Shown: positions 7,836 through 18,216, numbered from the stretch's first letter. The stretch is 64,000 bases of DNA from Flavitalea plasmicola (GCF_030546645.1 NZ_JAUOTO010000002.1:1116001-1180000); one strand, 5' to 3'. The notes: generated by a model from the sequence alone, not told the origin. A program made the numbers and translations.

Positions 7836-10800
7836 AAGGATAGGTAGCTCCACAAAGAACGTCGTCCCCTCTCCTTCCACCGTCTCAAACCAGATCCTTC
7901 CCTTCACCTGCTCGACGATGGTCTTGCTCATCGCCAACCCCAATCCCGTACCCGAAGACTTCGTTGTAAAATTCGGCATGAATATTTTTGTATGCATCTC
8001 AGCCGGGATACCTTCCCCATTATCCGTCACCTTTACGATGATCGCTTCATCCCTCACCTCCTCGCTGACGCTGATCACCCGCTTGGATTTACCCGTACAG
8101 GCTTCCAGCGCATTTTGCAATAAGTTGGTGAAAAGCCGGTTTAGCTGCGTCTTATCCGCATATACCAGTATTTTGTGGTGCACCGGCACCCACTTGAACA
8201 GCAGGTTCTCCGTCGTCTCATAAAGAGAGGTCAGGGAATACAACATCTCATGCAGGTCGAATACCTCTTTCTTGGGATTCCCGATATTGGCAAACTGGGA
8301 AAAGTCCGATGCGATCTTCGACAAGTGATCTATCTGCTCCACCAGCGTCCTGGCCACGCCGGAAGCCATTTCCTTTACATTCGGGGAGTTGTTGTCTATA
8401 GCCTTCTGTAAATACTGAATGCTCAGCTTCATGGGTGTCAGCGGGTTCTTGATCTCATGCGCCACCTGCCGCGCCATCTCTCGCCAGGCGCCCTCACGTT
8501 CGCTCTTGGCCAGGGCCGCGGCGCTCTCCTCCAGCTTTTTGACCATCTTATTGTATTCCTTCACCAGTCCCCCGATCTCATCATTCCGTTTCCACTCGAT
8601 CACTTCATTCGTCTTGCCCAGGTTTACCTCCTGCATTTTTTTGGATATCAGCAGGAAGCTGGCCGTGATCCTGTTCGTCAGGAACAGGGCGATCGTCCCC
8701 GCTATCAGGAAGATAAACGCGTTCAGGTTGATAATGGTCACCAGGAAATTGGATATCTCCTCCTTTAGCTCGTCCTGGGTGGAGAAAGAAGGAATATTCA
8801 GGTAAGCGTATGCATTTCCGCTGGCGTCCCGTAATGGCCTGTAAATGCTTAAATAGGGCACTCCCCCCACCTGCTCCTTATTGGTATATTGGATAGAGTT
8901 CAGCTGGTGGAGGTTATAGTAGGCCAAAGGATGCATCTTCTTGCTGAGGATGCCTTTGTCGTATATAAAAAGGTGGGAGGATATCTGCAGGTTACCATTC
9001 AGGTCATAGACGTTGATATCCGTACTATGCACCTGCGCCACCTCTTCGATCATCTTCTGCAGCTCGCCCCTTGCCCCCGGGTAGTATAAGGTCCATTCGC
9101 TCCCGTAAATGATCTGCCCCGACAGTTTGGTCTGCACCTCGTTTACCATTACCTGCATCGATCTGCTCAACCTGTCCTGGTTATTGCGATTATAACGGTT
9201 GTTAAAGAAGATGATCGTCGCCACGCCGATGACGATGAAGGAGAAGAGGCTGATAAAGATGATGGTCGTATGGATCTGGCTCCGGATATTCAGCTGCCAG
9301 TAGCTCTTCAGCTGGCTCCAGTGCAGCCGCGACCAGATCAGTAAAGCCGACAGACGGAACAACGCCACCAGGAAAAGAAAGGCGCTGAACAGGTAAGCGA
9401 ACAGGGTGATATCCTCCAGCGCCGAATTATCCCGCTTGACCACCACCACGAAATTGTCGTCCGATATGTGATGCCACAGCTCATCATAAGCGCCTTTCCT
9501 GACATGCGCATAGTCCGTCTTTGGGATCTGCTCGTCCGTCAGGTGCGTGGAAAAAGGATAGTCATTGTTGTCGCTGATAAGCTCCCGTTTGTTGTAAATA
9601 GCATAGTACTCAGGAATTTCCTCGCTTTTTTGGCGAAACAGCTCCGGCACCAGGGCATTATTCCCCTTATAGTTCTTCGGCTCGGATAGGATAAAGAGGT
9701 ATCCCGCTATCTTACTGGAAGTATCGGTTTTGTGGACCACCTTCCGGTAGATATAGGTATACTTATCGAAAGACTTCTCGTAATACTTCAGGTCCGGTAT
9801 ATTGGTACTCTTGCTTTGCGGAGTGGTATAGATAGTATTCAGGGTGTCATAGGAAATGGACCGTTCGTTGTACAATGGATGCATCGCCTCATCATACGTA
9901 TAGATATGGGTGTCAAACCGGTTTTGGTACCCGAAATTCCGGTTGACCATACTATCCTTGATAGCCAGGTTCAGCACCGGGTCCTTAAATCGGGGGAATA
10001 TATAAGCCAGGTAATCGTTGTCGATATACCTGAAGTCGATGCTCAGCATCTTTTCACTGGTGGGATCGGCCTGGGCAGCCAGCTGTTCGGCCTGGCCCCG
10101 TCGATTGCCTTCCTCCATCTTCCGGTTCTCGAAAAGGATCACTGCAGATATGGAAGTGGAAAAGATAAACAGCCAGAAGAGCACTTCCGACACATTGAGC
10201 CGGAAACGCAGGTCCGAGAATACCCGCCGCTGCATGAGCCAGGTATAGGCCAGCAGCCACACCAATACCAGGATGTCCAGCTCCATCGTCCCGGTGTTGT
10301 TATGGATTAGGGTCAGCCATAGCAGCCCCATGAAGGCAATGATGATATAGAGCACGATAGACAAGGCACGGACCAGGTAGCCCACCAGCTGGAAAAGCAC
10401 CTGCGACAAAAAGAAATAGCCAAGCGCCAGGGCAGCCAGGGCTATAAATCCGACAAAGCTGTAATTATTCAGGAGACTGAAGAAATTCGTTACGTTGAAG
10501 GATATCTTCGCATCCGTCACCAGGGACTGGACTATATTGGCGAACCCAAAAGTGGTGATCACCAGCAGGGACAGGCCGATAAAGGTCCATATCCAGTTCT
10601 TCCAGCGATGTACCGACTGTGGGATGGTGTATTCGCTGATCTCCCTCTTGATAAAAAGGATGACCCAGCAGAAAAGGAACGCATTGATGACGAGGTCGCC
10701 CAACGAGCTGAGGATCACGGTGGAGCTGTAAATGGTGGGATCGAAAAGCTCGAATTGCCGCAGGTTCAGAATACCGGGATAGATATAGACCATGATCCGC

Positions 10801-11588
10801 AGCAACAGGATCACCGTGATGAGGAAGCCAATGCCCAGGGGAGCACCCCACTTTTCGCGAATGGTATGGGCAACGTTATGGATCAGGACCAGCACCAATA
10901 ACACGCCCAGTAAGATCACCAGCGGTATGCTCCAATTATGCGCCGGTGCGTGATAGCCCGGCTTCTTGACCAGGTAGAACAGGATAGCGCCGTTCCCCAG
11001 CGACGTACGTACAGGGAATTCCGTCGGGCTGGCCGATATCGCCACCCGCACTTCCGCGACATCATTTTCCGTGAATTCAGGCGTAAGGTTGTTCGTGGCG
11101 ATAAAATACTGCCAGCGGATAGGGATGAGCGCCATCGCCACCATGGTCCTATCCCCGACCTTCACCGTCTTTTTGATCACATTATACTTGCCATTGTCCA
11201 GCTGAGTGTAAGCATATCCGTCCGCCATTTTCAACAAAAGGCTGGTAGGCAGTGCGCGCTGGTCATTCCAGAACTGCAGGGTCGTAGGTATGCCTGCAGT
11301 ATCCACGGCATAGAGAAATATGCCGTATCGCTTGTCCACGAGATAGGTGAGCTCCTGCTCCGTATATTGCCTGTCTGCAAGACGGCCCAGCAACTCGGTA
11401 TCCCTGGTCAGTCGCTCGAAGTCCTTCTCCCGGTCCTGCAATGAGGATTGTATCGAATTACGAAGACTTTTGACAGATGCGTCGCTGTTAAAATACAGGT
11501 TGAGGAAGTATCCGCATAAGAACAACCCCAAAGCTTCCAGCAACAGCCACCTGTTCTTGCGGTAAATATCAATGAAAAAGGACTTCAA
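7821..11588 (-). CDS. Large membrane sensor histidine kinase (NtrY-like domain order)
   Basis: 1255 residues. One membrane segment near the N-terminus is followed by an extracytoplasmic stretch, then a cluster of hydrophobic segments (roughly 220-480), a second large extracytoplasmic region, further membrane segments and a HAMP-like linker. HisKA carries the phospho-acceptor in QVAHEIKNPLTPMKLS. The HATPase shows LLQNALEA (N box), DNGEGIP (G1) and GTGLGLAMS (G2). The signal is unknown, and no response regulator is adjacent. The start is TTG at 11588, overlapping the mazG stop, which suggests translational coupling. The last residues come from an intergenic repeat. Confidence 0.85.
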   Translation of the reverse strand: MKSFFIDIYRKNRWLLLEALGLFLCGYFLNLYFNSDASVKSLRNSIQSSLQDREKDFERLTRDTELLGRLADRQYTEQELTYLVDKRYGIFLYAVDTAGIPTTLQFWNDQRALPTSLLLKMADGYAYTQLDNGKYNVIKKTVKVGDRTMVAMALIPIRWQYFIATNNLTPEFTENDVAEVRVAISASPTEFPVRTSLGNGAILFYLVKKPGYHAPAHNWSIPLVILLGVLLVLVLIHNVAHTIREKWGAPLGIGFLITVILLLRIMVYIYPGILNLRQFELFDPTIYSSTVILSSLGDLVINAFLFCWVILFIKREISEYTIPQSVHRWKNWIWTFIGLSLLVITTFGFANIVQSLVTDAKISFNVTNFFSLLNNYSFVGFIALAALALGYFFLSQVLFQLVGYLVRALSIVLYIIIAFMGLLWLTLIHNNTGTMELDILVLVWLLAYTWLMQRRVFSDLRFRLNVSEVLFWLFIFSTSISAVILFENRKMEEGNRRGQAEQLAAQADPTSEKMLSIDFRYIDNDYLAYIFPRFKDPVLNLAIKDSMVNRNFGYQNRFDTHIYTYDEAMHPLYNERSISYDTLNTIYTTPQSKSTNIPDLKYYEKSFDKYTYIYRKVVHKTDTSSKIAGYLFILSEPKNYKGNNALVPELFRQKSEEIPEYYAIYNKRELISDNNDYPFSTHLTDEQIPKTDYAHVRKGAYDELWHHISDDNFVVVVKRDNSALEDITLFAYLFSAFLFLVALFRLSALLIWSRLHWSQLKSYWQLNIRSQIHTTIIFISLFSFIVIGVATIIFFNNRYNRNNQDRLSRSMQVMVNEVQTKLSGQIIYGSEWTLYYPGARGELQKMIEEVAQVHSTDINVYDLNGNLQISSHLFIYDKGILSKKMHPLAYYNLHQLNSIQYTNKEQVGGVPYLSIYRPLRDASGNAYAYLNIPSFSTQDELKEEISNFLVTIINLNAFIFLIAGTIALFLTNRITASFLLISKKMQEVNLGKTNEVIEWKRNDEIGGLVKEYNKMVKKLEESAAALAKSEREGAWREMARQVAHEIKNPLTPMKLSIQYLQKAIDNNSPNVKEMASGVARTLVEQIDHLSKIASDFSQFANIGNPKKEVFDLHEMLYSLTSLYETTENLLFKWVPVHHKILVYADKTQLNRLFTNLLQNALEACTGKSKRVISVSEEVRDEAIIVKVTDNGEGIPAEMHTKIFMPNFTTKSSGTGLGLAMSKTIVEQVKGRIWFETVEGEGTTFFVELPILRATS

Positions 11589-12382
11589 TCCGTCTTATTT
11601 TGCTTTTTAATAGAATTCCAGATCCCGTCCATCTCCTCCAGGGTCATGTCAGCCAGCTGCTTTCCCTGCGCCAGCGCCTCCTGCTCCATTCGGGTAAATC
11701 TGGATATGAACTTCCGGTTGGTCAGCTCAAGGGAATTCTCCGCATCTATCTGCAAAAACCGTGCGTAATTGACCAGAGAGAACACCAGGTCCCCATATTC
11801 CTCCTGGATCCGGGCCTTATCCTTCAGAGCGACAGCCTCCTGCAGCTCTTCCATCTCTTCTTTCACCTTGTCCCACACCTGCGAGGTCTCATCCCATTCA
11901 AAGCCTACCTGTCCGGCTTTTTCCTGCAGCCGGATCGCTTTCACCGTCGCCGGCAGGGATACTGGCACCCCGCCAAGCACGGATCTTTTCCCTTCCTTCA
12001 GTTTCAGCTTCTCCCAGTTCTGTTTGACATCCTCCTCGTCTTTTACTTCCACCAGCCCCTTTTGCCCCGCAACGTCTCCGTAAATATGCGGATGCCGGGC
12101 GATCAGCTTCTCACAAATGCCATCGATCACCTCCTCCAGGGTAAATTGCCCTTGCTCTTTCCCGATCCGGGCATAAAAGACGATATGCAGCAGCAGGTCG
12201 CCCAACTCCTCCCGGATCCCCTTCCAATCGCCGGACGTGATGGCATCCGCCAGCTCATAGGTCTCCTCGATCGTCAACGGACGGAGCGTTTCCACCGTCT
12301 GCTTCCTGTCCCAGGGACATTTTTCCCTCAACTCATCCATGATAGTTACCAGCCGCTGAAAAGAACCTTGTTGCTCGCTCAT
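11585..12382 (-). CDS. mazG: Nucleoside triphosphate pyrophosphohydrolase MazG
   Basis: 265 residues, the same size as E. coli MazG (263), with two MazG repeats. It hydrolyses NTPs and dNTPs to the monophosphate and PPi and helps clean nucleotide pools. Visible marks are REKCPWDRKQT and EETYEL in the first domain, and EELGDLLLHIVFYARI and EEYGDLVFSLVNYAR as the paired metal-binding helices. It starts 10 bases after the DUF3667 gene and overlaps the start of the histidine kinase gene, so the three form an operon. Confidence 0.95.
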   Translation of the reverse strand: MSEQQGSFQRLVTIMDELREKCPWDRKQTVETLRPLTIEETYELADAITSGDWKGIREELGDLLLHIVFYARIGKEQGQFTLEEVIDGICEKLIARHPHIYGDVAGQKGLVEVKDEEDVKQNWEKLKLKEGKRSVLGGVPVSLPATVKAIRLQEKAGQVGFEWDETSQVWDKVKEEMEELQEAVALKDKARIQEEYGDLVFSLVNYARFLQIDAENSLELTNRKFISRFTRMEQEALAQGKQLADMTLEEMDGIWNSIKKQNKTD

Positions 12383-12392
12383 AAAAAGATCA

Positions 12393-13613
12393 TTATAGGG
12401 TGACCACAGAAATAAGAATGAATAACACCAGTAAAATAGTATTGATGATAAACGCTATGAAACACGTGATAAAGTACTTGATGAAGGTCTTGAACCTTCC
12501 CTGGCGGTAGAATCCCCGCATGGCCTTATACAAATAGATCAGGATATAAAGCCAGATACCGAACATAAGGATATAGCAAATGACGGAGATCCAATGCACC
12601 CCCACTCCGTCTGAAATTTTTTGTATGAGGATATAAAGCAGCAGCAGTATAAAAGTGGCGCAATAGACATGAATGGTAAAGATCCCGTGATCCACGTAGT
12701 AATACTTCTTATGCCGGAAATAAAGGATGTTCAAAATCATGGCGAAAATAGGCAAAGTGACAAAAAGGATCTTCGGAAAGGAATGCATGATATTCTCCTT
12801 CAGATGCTCATTGAAAGCCCGCTTGTCCGTACGGTATTCCATCTCCAGGTGTATCACCTTTCGCACGGTCCACCTTTTGAGCCAGCCATCCCTGATATCC
12901 GCCGGCAGCTTTGCCTCGGCGGAATCGTATTCCTCCACCGATTTGTACTGCCCCTGATTGAGCCCAAAAAAGCTGATCCTTCTATCCTCCTTTTCATTTT
13001 TCAATCTTTTGTTAAGCCTCTCCCGGACCGCCTTGGGAAGGTCGTAACGCTGCAAGCTGTCGGCGATATCCTGCTGTAGGACATTTTGCATCTCCTCGTC
13101 GTTGAAAGTACGGTCGGTACTGTCACCATATACATGCCTGATGGCTGCCATCTTCAGGCCTGTCTTCGACAGACTCCTCTCTATATCCTCCTTATCGTTC
13201 TCATCCGCCTTGGCCAGTTTGCCTTCCAACCGTGTCCTGCGATGCTCAAGCTCCTTCAGCCCCTCCTTATCCTCCCGCACATCCATAAAATCCTTCGTAC
13301 CCCTCATGGAGAAAAGCACGATAAAAAAGATAGCGGAGGTGAACACATACATCCTGATGGGATTGAGATAAGCGGCCCGTCGTCCCACCGCATACTCCGC
13401 CGATAAGAAACCTGGTTTCCGGAGCAGGTATTTCACCGTGGCGAAGAATTTCCCGTCAAAATGTGTAATGTCATTGAAGAAATGCTGTACGAGATGCCAC
13501 ACCGTCTCCTTCGGCTCCAGGTTCTCCTGCCCACAGACATGACAATACCGCCCCTGGAGGTCGGCATTACAATTAAGACATATTTTTTCCTTTCTTTCCT
13601 TTAAGTGCGACAC
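12393..13613 (-). CDS. DUF3667 family membrane protein with zinc ribbon
   Basis: 406 residues. The N-terminus holds a CxxC...CxxC zinc ribbon (C12, C15, C24, C27), followed by the family's conserved stretch with FFNDITHFDGKF and RKPGFLSAEY, then NPIRMYVFTSAIFF as the first membrane segment. A long charged helical region of about 150 residues is followed by four or so C-terminal membrane segments. The function of DUF3667 is unknown. It is the first gene of the DUF3667-mazG-kinase operon. Confidence 0.8.
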   Translation of the reverse strand: MSHLKERKEKICLNCNADLQGRYCHVCGQENLEPKETVWHLVQHFFNDITHFDGKFFATVKYLLRKPGFLSAEYAVGRRAAYLNPIRMYVFTSAIFFIVLFSMRGTKDFMDVREDKEGLKELEHRRTRLEGKLAKADENDKEDIERSLSKTGLKMAAIRHVYGDSTDRTFNDEEMQNVLQQDIADSLQRYDLPKAVRERLNKRLKNEKEDRRISFFGLNQGQYKSVEEYDSAEAKLPADIRDGWLKRWTVRKVIHLEMEYRTDKRAFNEHLKENIMHSFPKILFVTLPIFAMILNILYFRHKKYYYVDHGIFTIHVYCATFILLLLYILIQKISDGVGVHWISVICYILMFGIWLYILIYLYKAMRGFYRQGRFKTFIKYFITCFIAFIINTILLVLFILISVVTL

Positions 13614-13694
13614 TAGGGGTATTTTGAATAAAAATAAGGAACTTAGGTGCTTCCCATGTATTAAAACAGGGATTTTTTCGTTACTTGCTCTGAC

Positions 13695-14537
13695 ATGTCA
13701 ACTTTATTTAAGCCATTTACCGCATCCCTGTTGCTGATCTTGCTGACCAGGCTCTGTAGCGGCCAGTACTACTATAAAGATCTGATCGTCACCGCACAAA
13801 CGGCCCATGGCTGGCAGATCTACAAAGACAACAAGGTAAAGGCCGTCAGTCTCACCAGCTTTGAGGCCAATGGCCAGCCTTCCGAAGGATTCGAGGGCCA
13901 GCAGGAGATGGGGGATCTTTCCCGCATTGTCACCCATACCCGTGCAGCAGCGACGCCCGAGTCCTGGATCTACGCATATTATTCTCCCACCGGCTGGCCT
14001 ACCCGCATTGTAGACTCCAGCGACACCTACCGCAGCGTCTCGGAGTATCGTTATGACCCCGCCGGTCATCTCCTGTCTATCTTCAACACCTCCACCGAAA
14101 CGGATAATCACCTGAAAGAAGAGGAACGGCATATCTGGCAGTATGACGTCAAAGGCCGGCCTACCTCCATGCTGAAGGTAAAAGGCGGCAATGATACTAC
14201 TTTCGTCCGCCTGGTGCAGGATGAAAAAGGTAATATCGCGGAAGAGCATGCCACACGCAACCATATTGATCTGCCCACCGTATTCTATTACTATGACGCT
14301 GCCGGCCATCTTACCGACATCGTCCGCTATAATCTGAAAGCCCAACGGCTGCTGCCCGACTACCTTTTCGAATATGAGGGAGACAAGATCAGCAGTATGC
14401 TGGTTGTGCCCGAAGGCAGCAGCGATTACCAGAAATGGCATTATGTATACGACGAACAGGGTCTGAAAGTGAAGGAATTCTGCTATAACAGGAAAAAGGA
14501 ACTATTGGGCAGTATCGAATATAATTACAAATATTAG
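13695..14537 (+). CDS. Secreted protein with YD-like repeats
   Basis: 280 residues with an N-terminal signal sequence (hydrophobic FTASLLLILLTRLCSG). The mature part has repeated Tyr-Asp/Gly units such as YRYDPAGHLLSI, WQYDVKGRPTS, YYYDAAGHLTDI and YVYDEQGLKVKEF, which are RHS/YD-type beta repeats. It is far shorter than toxin RHS proteins and has no toxin tail, so it looks like a small stand-alone periplasmic or surface protein. The following gene starts 4 bases downstream, indicating a two-gene operon. Confidence 0.7.
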   Translation: MSTLFKPFTASLLLILLTRLCSGQYYYKDLIVTAQTAHGWQIYKDNKVKAVSLTSFEANGQPSEGFEGQQEMGDLSRIVTHTRAAATPESWIYAYYSPTGWPTRIVDSSDTYRSVSEYRYDPAGHLLSIFNTSTETDNHLKEEERHIWQYDVKGRPTSMLKVKGGNDTTFVRLVQDEKGNIAEEHATRNHIDLPTVFYYYDAAGHLTDIVRYNLKAQRLLPDYLFEYEGDKISSMLVVPEGSSDYQKWHYVYDEQGLKVKEFCYNRKKELLGSIEYNYKY

Positions 14538-14541
14538 CAAC

Positions 14542-15192
14542 ATGCGCCACCTACCTTTTTATATGCTGCTCGTCGCAGCGCCCCTCGCCAACCTTAAGGC
14601 AAGGGCCCAGGACCTGGATTTCCCTGACTATCGCACAAAAAAAGATAATTTTTCCAAGATCTCGGACAAGGGCGTCCGGGCCGATGTCGCCAGCTTCGCC
14701 CTGGCGGGAGTAGACGAAAGCATTGGCAAGGCCCAGCTACAGACTGTCCCCGTCAAGGACTATGGCAGCAACTATATGACATTCGAGGATGGCAATATCC
14801 AGGTCACCATCCGCACCGGCATTTTCTTTCCTTCGAAGCATAAGATGATGTATACGGAAAAACACCTGGTCCGCATCGACAACCATCCCTATTATGGAGG
14901 CACATACGGAGAAGCGCCGCAAGTCACCATCGAATCCATCACGGTAGTCGTAGGCAAGGATACCGTAGCGATCCCTCCCATCGCCTATTCCGATCTGTAT
15001 GACCCCCAGTTCAGCTTTAACCAGGCAGGCTCTACCCGCAGCCGCAATGGCGTTTTCCTTTCTACTGACAAGCACACTTTTTACATCTATATGCTGAATG
15101 TTAATGGGGGAGGCAGCGAGTTCACCTGGGTCATCCGCGATAAACAATACCTCCGCCGCGTGGTGGATTTCGGGTTCCTGAAAGGAGTTTAG
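14542..15192 (+). CDS. Secreted protein of unknown function
   Basis: 216 residues. The N-terminus MRHLPFYMLLVAAPLANLKARAQ looks like a signal peptide cut after ARA. The rest is beta-rich and soluble with no motif I recognise. It follows the YD-repeat gene by 4 bases and probably shares its transcript. It converges on the esterase gene with 7 bases between them. Confidence 0.65.
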   Translation: MRHLPFYMLLVAAPLANLKARAQDLDFPDYRTKKDNFSKISDKGVRADVASFALAGVDESIGKAQLQTVPVKDYGSNYMTFEDGNIQVTIRTGIFFPSKHKMMYTEKHLVRIDNHPYYGGTYGEAPQVTIESITVVVGKDTVAIPPIAYSDLYDPQFSFNQAGSTRSRNGVFLSTDKHTFYIYMLNVNGGGSEFTWVIRDKQYLRRVVDFGFLKGV

Positions 15193-15199
15193 GCAACCC

Positions 15200-16906
15200 C
15201 TAATACCTCCAGGACTGCAGATCAACGCCTTTAGGGGCACGCTCCTTTACCTCTTCCGCCCATTTTTTAATATACATCTGGTGGTAGCGCAGGCGGCTGA
15301 TATAGTTGGGATGCGCGTGGTCGCCGTTCCAGCAATGTTCGGCCCGGTCGCCATAATCCACCTCGCAGCCGCAAGCCGGCCCCTGTAGCTTTTTCAGCAC
15401 ATCCTCCGCCGTGTAAACGGCATTATTCAGGTAATAGCTGTCCATATCTCCCACGTAGATGTGAATTTTCCCTTTCAGCTGCTGCCCTATCTTCGGCCAG
15501 TCCCGCTGGATGATATAGGTCAGGTCGAAATGCTCTTTCCAGTATGCAGCCACGGACGAGTCGATAACGCCCGTATATTTATCGAATAGCCGCTTAGGAT
15601 AGCCATCTTCATCGCTGGGCGAATAAACGGCTTCCCAGATATCGAATTGATCGCCGCTGCGGCTGCGGCTACCCAATGCCAGCTCCCGTTGGTTCATATC
15701 TTTTACCATGGCGCTTACATGCCCCAGGTAGTCCCGGTAGCCCGGACGCGGCGTCTTTTTATAGTCGCTTTCCACATAATAGGCGTTCTTGTTATGGTAA
15801 ATGTCGATCGTGGTATAGTGGTGGAAATCGATGGGGTCGGGACAGGCTGCATAACAGCCATTGTATTGGTCGGGATACAGCACCTGCACGGCCAATGCTT
15901 CCCAGCCGCCTGTAGAACCGCCATAGGTGAAACGGGCCCACCCCTCCCCTATGCCACGGAAACGACGTTCTATCTCGGGGATCAGCTCATAGGTGATGGC
16001 ATCGCCATAAGGACCCAGGTTCTCCGAATTGACAGCATAGGAGTCGTCGTAGTAAGGATTGGCATGCGTTATCTCTATCGCCAGCACCCGGGGAAAGCCG
16101 GGCCCTGTCCACTGTTTGTAAAAATCATAGGCTTCCTGCTGGACGATCTTATTATATCCTGCGATGCGAAACCTGGCGCTGGTGTCCGGCTGCAGGTGCT
16201 CATCCGGCGGCGTCATGCGAAATCCGTCAAAATCAGCCGGAAAATGGCCGTGGAAGATGGCCAGCGGGTATTTGACATGGGGATGCGTGTCGAACCCTTC
16301 CGGCAGTAGTATGTGAGCGCCAATGAACATCGGGCGGCCCCAGAATTTCGTCAGCAGCTTGCTCTGTATTTTTATGTGCTTGATATAGCGGGTATCCTGC
16401 GGCTCAGGGATAGCGGGGATCACATGGTCGATGGTCAAGGCGATCTCGTTGCTATGGGCTGGATCGAAATGGATCTTCACCGGCCTGGAGTAAATATTAC
16501 CGGGCGCTGTGTTCCAGTGCTGCCCTTCTCCCCTATCCATGGGTAACTTGACGGTATGCCCGCTGTTCAGATGAAAGGTCTCATACTTATGCAGCAACAC
16601 CTGCACATAGTAGTCCCCGGCAGGTACATCCCGCAGCCGCTCCACGGGATAGCCGAATGCATGCATATCCACCAGGACCGAATGTCCCGGCTGCCAGTCA
16701 TCCACATCTATGCCGAACACCATCTGCGTTCCGGCGGCATCATTGATCTGGAAACGAGGCTCCTGTCCGTCGTTATTGGACAGCAGCAGCAACAGCCGGC
16801 CATCGAGACCTGATGATTGCATCGCATGGGCAATATTTACCCTGAAAGTCTGGGCGCTGCCTGACAAAGCCATCAGCAACAGCGGCAGCAAAAAGTGTTT
16901 TCTCAT
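15200..16906 (-). CDS. Secreted esterase, alpha/beta-hydrolase (esterase D / enterochelin esterase-like)
   Basis: 568 residues with a signal peptide (LLPLLLMALSGSAQT). The nucleophile elbow is GGSTGGWEA (GxSxG type), followed by YPDQYNGCYAACPDPIDF. A later GDMDSYYLNNAV segment and HCWNGDHAHP are candidate Asp and His partners. An N-terminal beta domain precedes the hydrolase. As last gene of the LacI-GH116-GH172-DUF6786 run, a job in de-esterifying a plant or microbial glycan is inferred. Confidence 0.75.
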   Translation of the reverse strand: MRKHFLLPLLLMALSGSAQTFRVNIAHAMQSSGLDGRLLLLLSNNDGQEPRFQINDAAGTQMVFGIDVDDWQPGHSVLVDMHAFGYPVERLRDVPAGDYYVQVLLHKYETFHLNSGHTVKLPMDRGEGQHWNTAPGNIYSRPVKIHFDPAHSNEIALTIDHVIPAIPEPQDTRYIKHIKIQSKLLTKFWGRPMFIGAHILLPEGFDTHPHVKYPLAIFHGHFPADFDGFRMTPPDEHLQPDTSARFRIAGYNKIVQQEAYDFYKQWTGPGFPRVLAIEITHANPYYDDSYAVNSENLGPYGDAITYELIPEIERRFRGIGEGWARFTYGGSTGGWEALAVQVLYPDQYNGCYAACPDPIDFHHYTTIDIYHNKNAYYVESDYKKTPRPGYRDYLGHVSAMVKDMNQRELALGSRSRSGDQFDIWEAVYSPSDEDGYPKRLFDKYTGVIDSSVAAYWKEHFDLTYIIQRDWPKIGQQLKGKIHIYVGDMDSYYLNNAVYTAEDVLKKLQGPACGCEVDYGDRAEHCWNGDHAHPNYISRLRYHQMYIKKWAEEVKERAPKGVDLQSWRY

Positions 16907-16938
16907 AAACAGTCTTGGTTATTACCCTAATATACTAC

Positions 16939-18162
16939 TTAAAAAACACTTTTCACCTTATCCAGCCCCACACCCAACCACTGCCGGGCAACCTTGTCCA
17001 GGGCGCCCTCATCGCCTGTAAAATGAAAGACCATATGCTGATGGCTCAGGGATTGACCCGGCTTTAAGAATGCCGCCGGTGAAACGCTCTCCAGTTCATA
17101 GAAAGGCCCCATCTGGCTGCCATCCGCCAGGGGACCGTCATTGTATGCATTGACGGCATCTCCGCTGAAAGGGGGCTTCGTCGTTTTCCATTCCTGGTTC
17201 AGGTATTTCCCGGACGAGTCCACGTCAAATATCGTCAGCGTCAGCACCTTGTTCTGTGCGTCATAGCTTCCCGCCCTTGGTATGGCAAATTGCGGATGGA
17301 TCCCCAGCTTGCCCCTGCTCTTTCCATCGGCTTTAAAGAACAAAGTACCTGAGTCGATCCTGATCCGGCTTGAAGGGATCTCCCCAAAGTAGTCTGTGGT
17401 GGCCACTTTGTCACCCGCTTTATGAGGAATAACGATCACTGTCGATGGTGAAGGGTTGAACATATCCAGCATCCACATGCAGGGCATGCCTGTCTTTTCC
17501 GTCCATGTCTCCTTTCCCGTATTGGTAATGGTATTGGCAGTCCCGTAGCCTACCGCCCTGAGGGTCGTATCGCGGGATTGGAGCATGTCATCGATCTCGC
17601 TTCTGCCGAGGATGGTGATCTCCCTTACAACGGAGAGGGACAGGGGCGTTCCCGCATAATTCACCAGCTGCATATCTTTCCGCATGCTGACGGAAGCCGT
17701 GTTCTGCTTCGTCACTTTCCAGGCCTCCGTATCAAAGACGGCCGGCGTTTTCCAGTTGGCAAACTCCATAGCCGCACCCCGGGGGAAAAAGAGCGAATAC
17801 TTCCCCCCTTCCGGCCCCAGCCATATCCGGTTCTCACCGCCATAAGCGTTCATATGCGCATCCACCGGCCCTGTAAATGCCTTGTAATGGATCCAGCCAA
17901 AACTTTGCCCCTTAAGACCGTCAGCCGTAGATGTAAATACCTTCGCCTGGTATTTGGCCGATACGATGACCTGCGCCATCCCCCCGTCGCTCTGCAGCAC
18001 GATCACGCTGTCATGCCCGCGAAGGAAATCAAGGTCATAGCCAAAAGTACCCTGCGGGTATTTTTCAGGCGCCTGTTCCTGCTGCTGCGCAGGCTGGCTG
18101 TTGTTACATGCTACGGTAAACATTGTAGACATGAGCATCAATTGTAAGAATCGTTTTTTCAT
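16939..18162 (-). CDS. DUF6786 family lipoprotein
   Basis: I chose the ATG at 18162 (MKKRFLQL), which gives a compact lipoprotein signal ending in TVAC; an ATG three codons upstream at 18171 is possible. The mature part is beta-rich, with segments such as MEFANWKTPAVFDTEAW and TVIVIPHK that I associate with DUF6786. The function is unknown, but the family often sits beside glycoside hydrolases. It lies 32 bp before the esterase and 46 bp after the GH172-like gene on the same strand. Confidence 0.7.
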   Translation of the reverse strand: MKKRFLQLMLMSTMFTVACNNSQPAQQQEQAPEKYPQGTFGYDLDFLRGHDSVIVLQSDGGMAQVIVSAKYQAKVFTSTADGLKGQSFGWIHYKAFTGPVDAHMNAYGGENRIWLGPEGGKYSLFFPRGAAMEFANWKTPAVFDTEAWKVTKQNTASVSMRKDMQLVNYAGTPLSLSVVREITILGRSEIDDMLQSRDTTLRAVGYGTANTITNTGKETWTEKTGMPCMWMLDMFNPSPSTVIVIPHKAGDKVATTDYFGEIPSSRIRIDSGTLFFKADGKSRGKLGIHPQFAIPRAGSYDAQNKVLTLTIFDVDSSGKYLNQEWKTTKPPFSGDAVNAYNDGPLADGSQMGPFYELESVSPAAFLKPGQSLSHQHMVFHFTGDEGALDKVARQWLGVGLDKVKSVF

Positions 18163-18194
18163 ATGGAACACCTTCTGTTTAATTAATTAGACCA

Positions 18195-18215
18195 CTTGTA
18201 GCTCGCCGCTCACAG
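18195..18215. repeat. Fragment of the AGCTTGTAGCT-type intergenic repeat, copy 3
   Basis: ACTTGTAGCTCGCCGCTCACAGCTC between two operon genes resembles the units at 553-662 and 7756-7835. Confidence 0.35.
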
Positions 18216-18216
18216 C

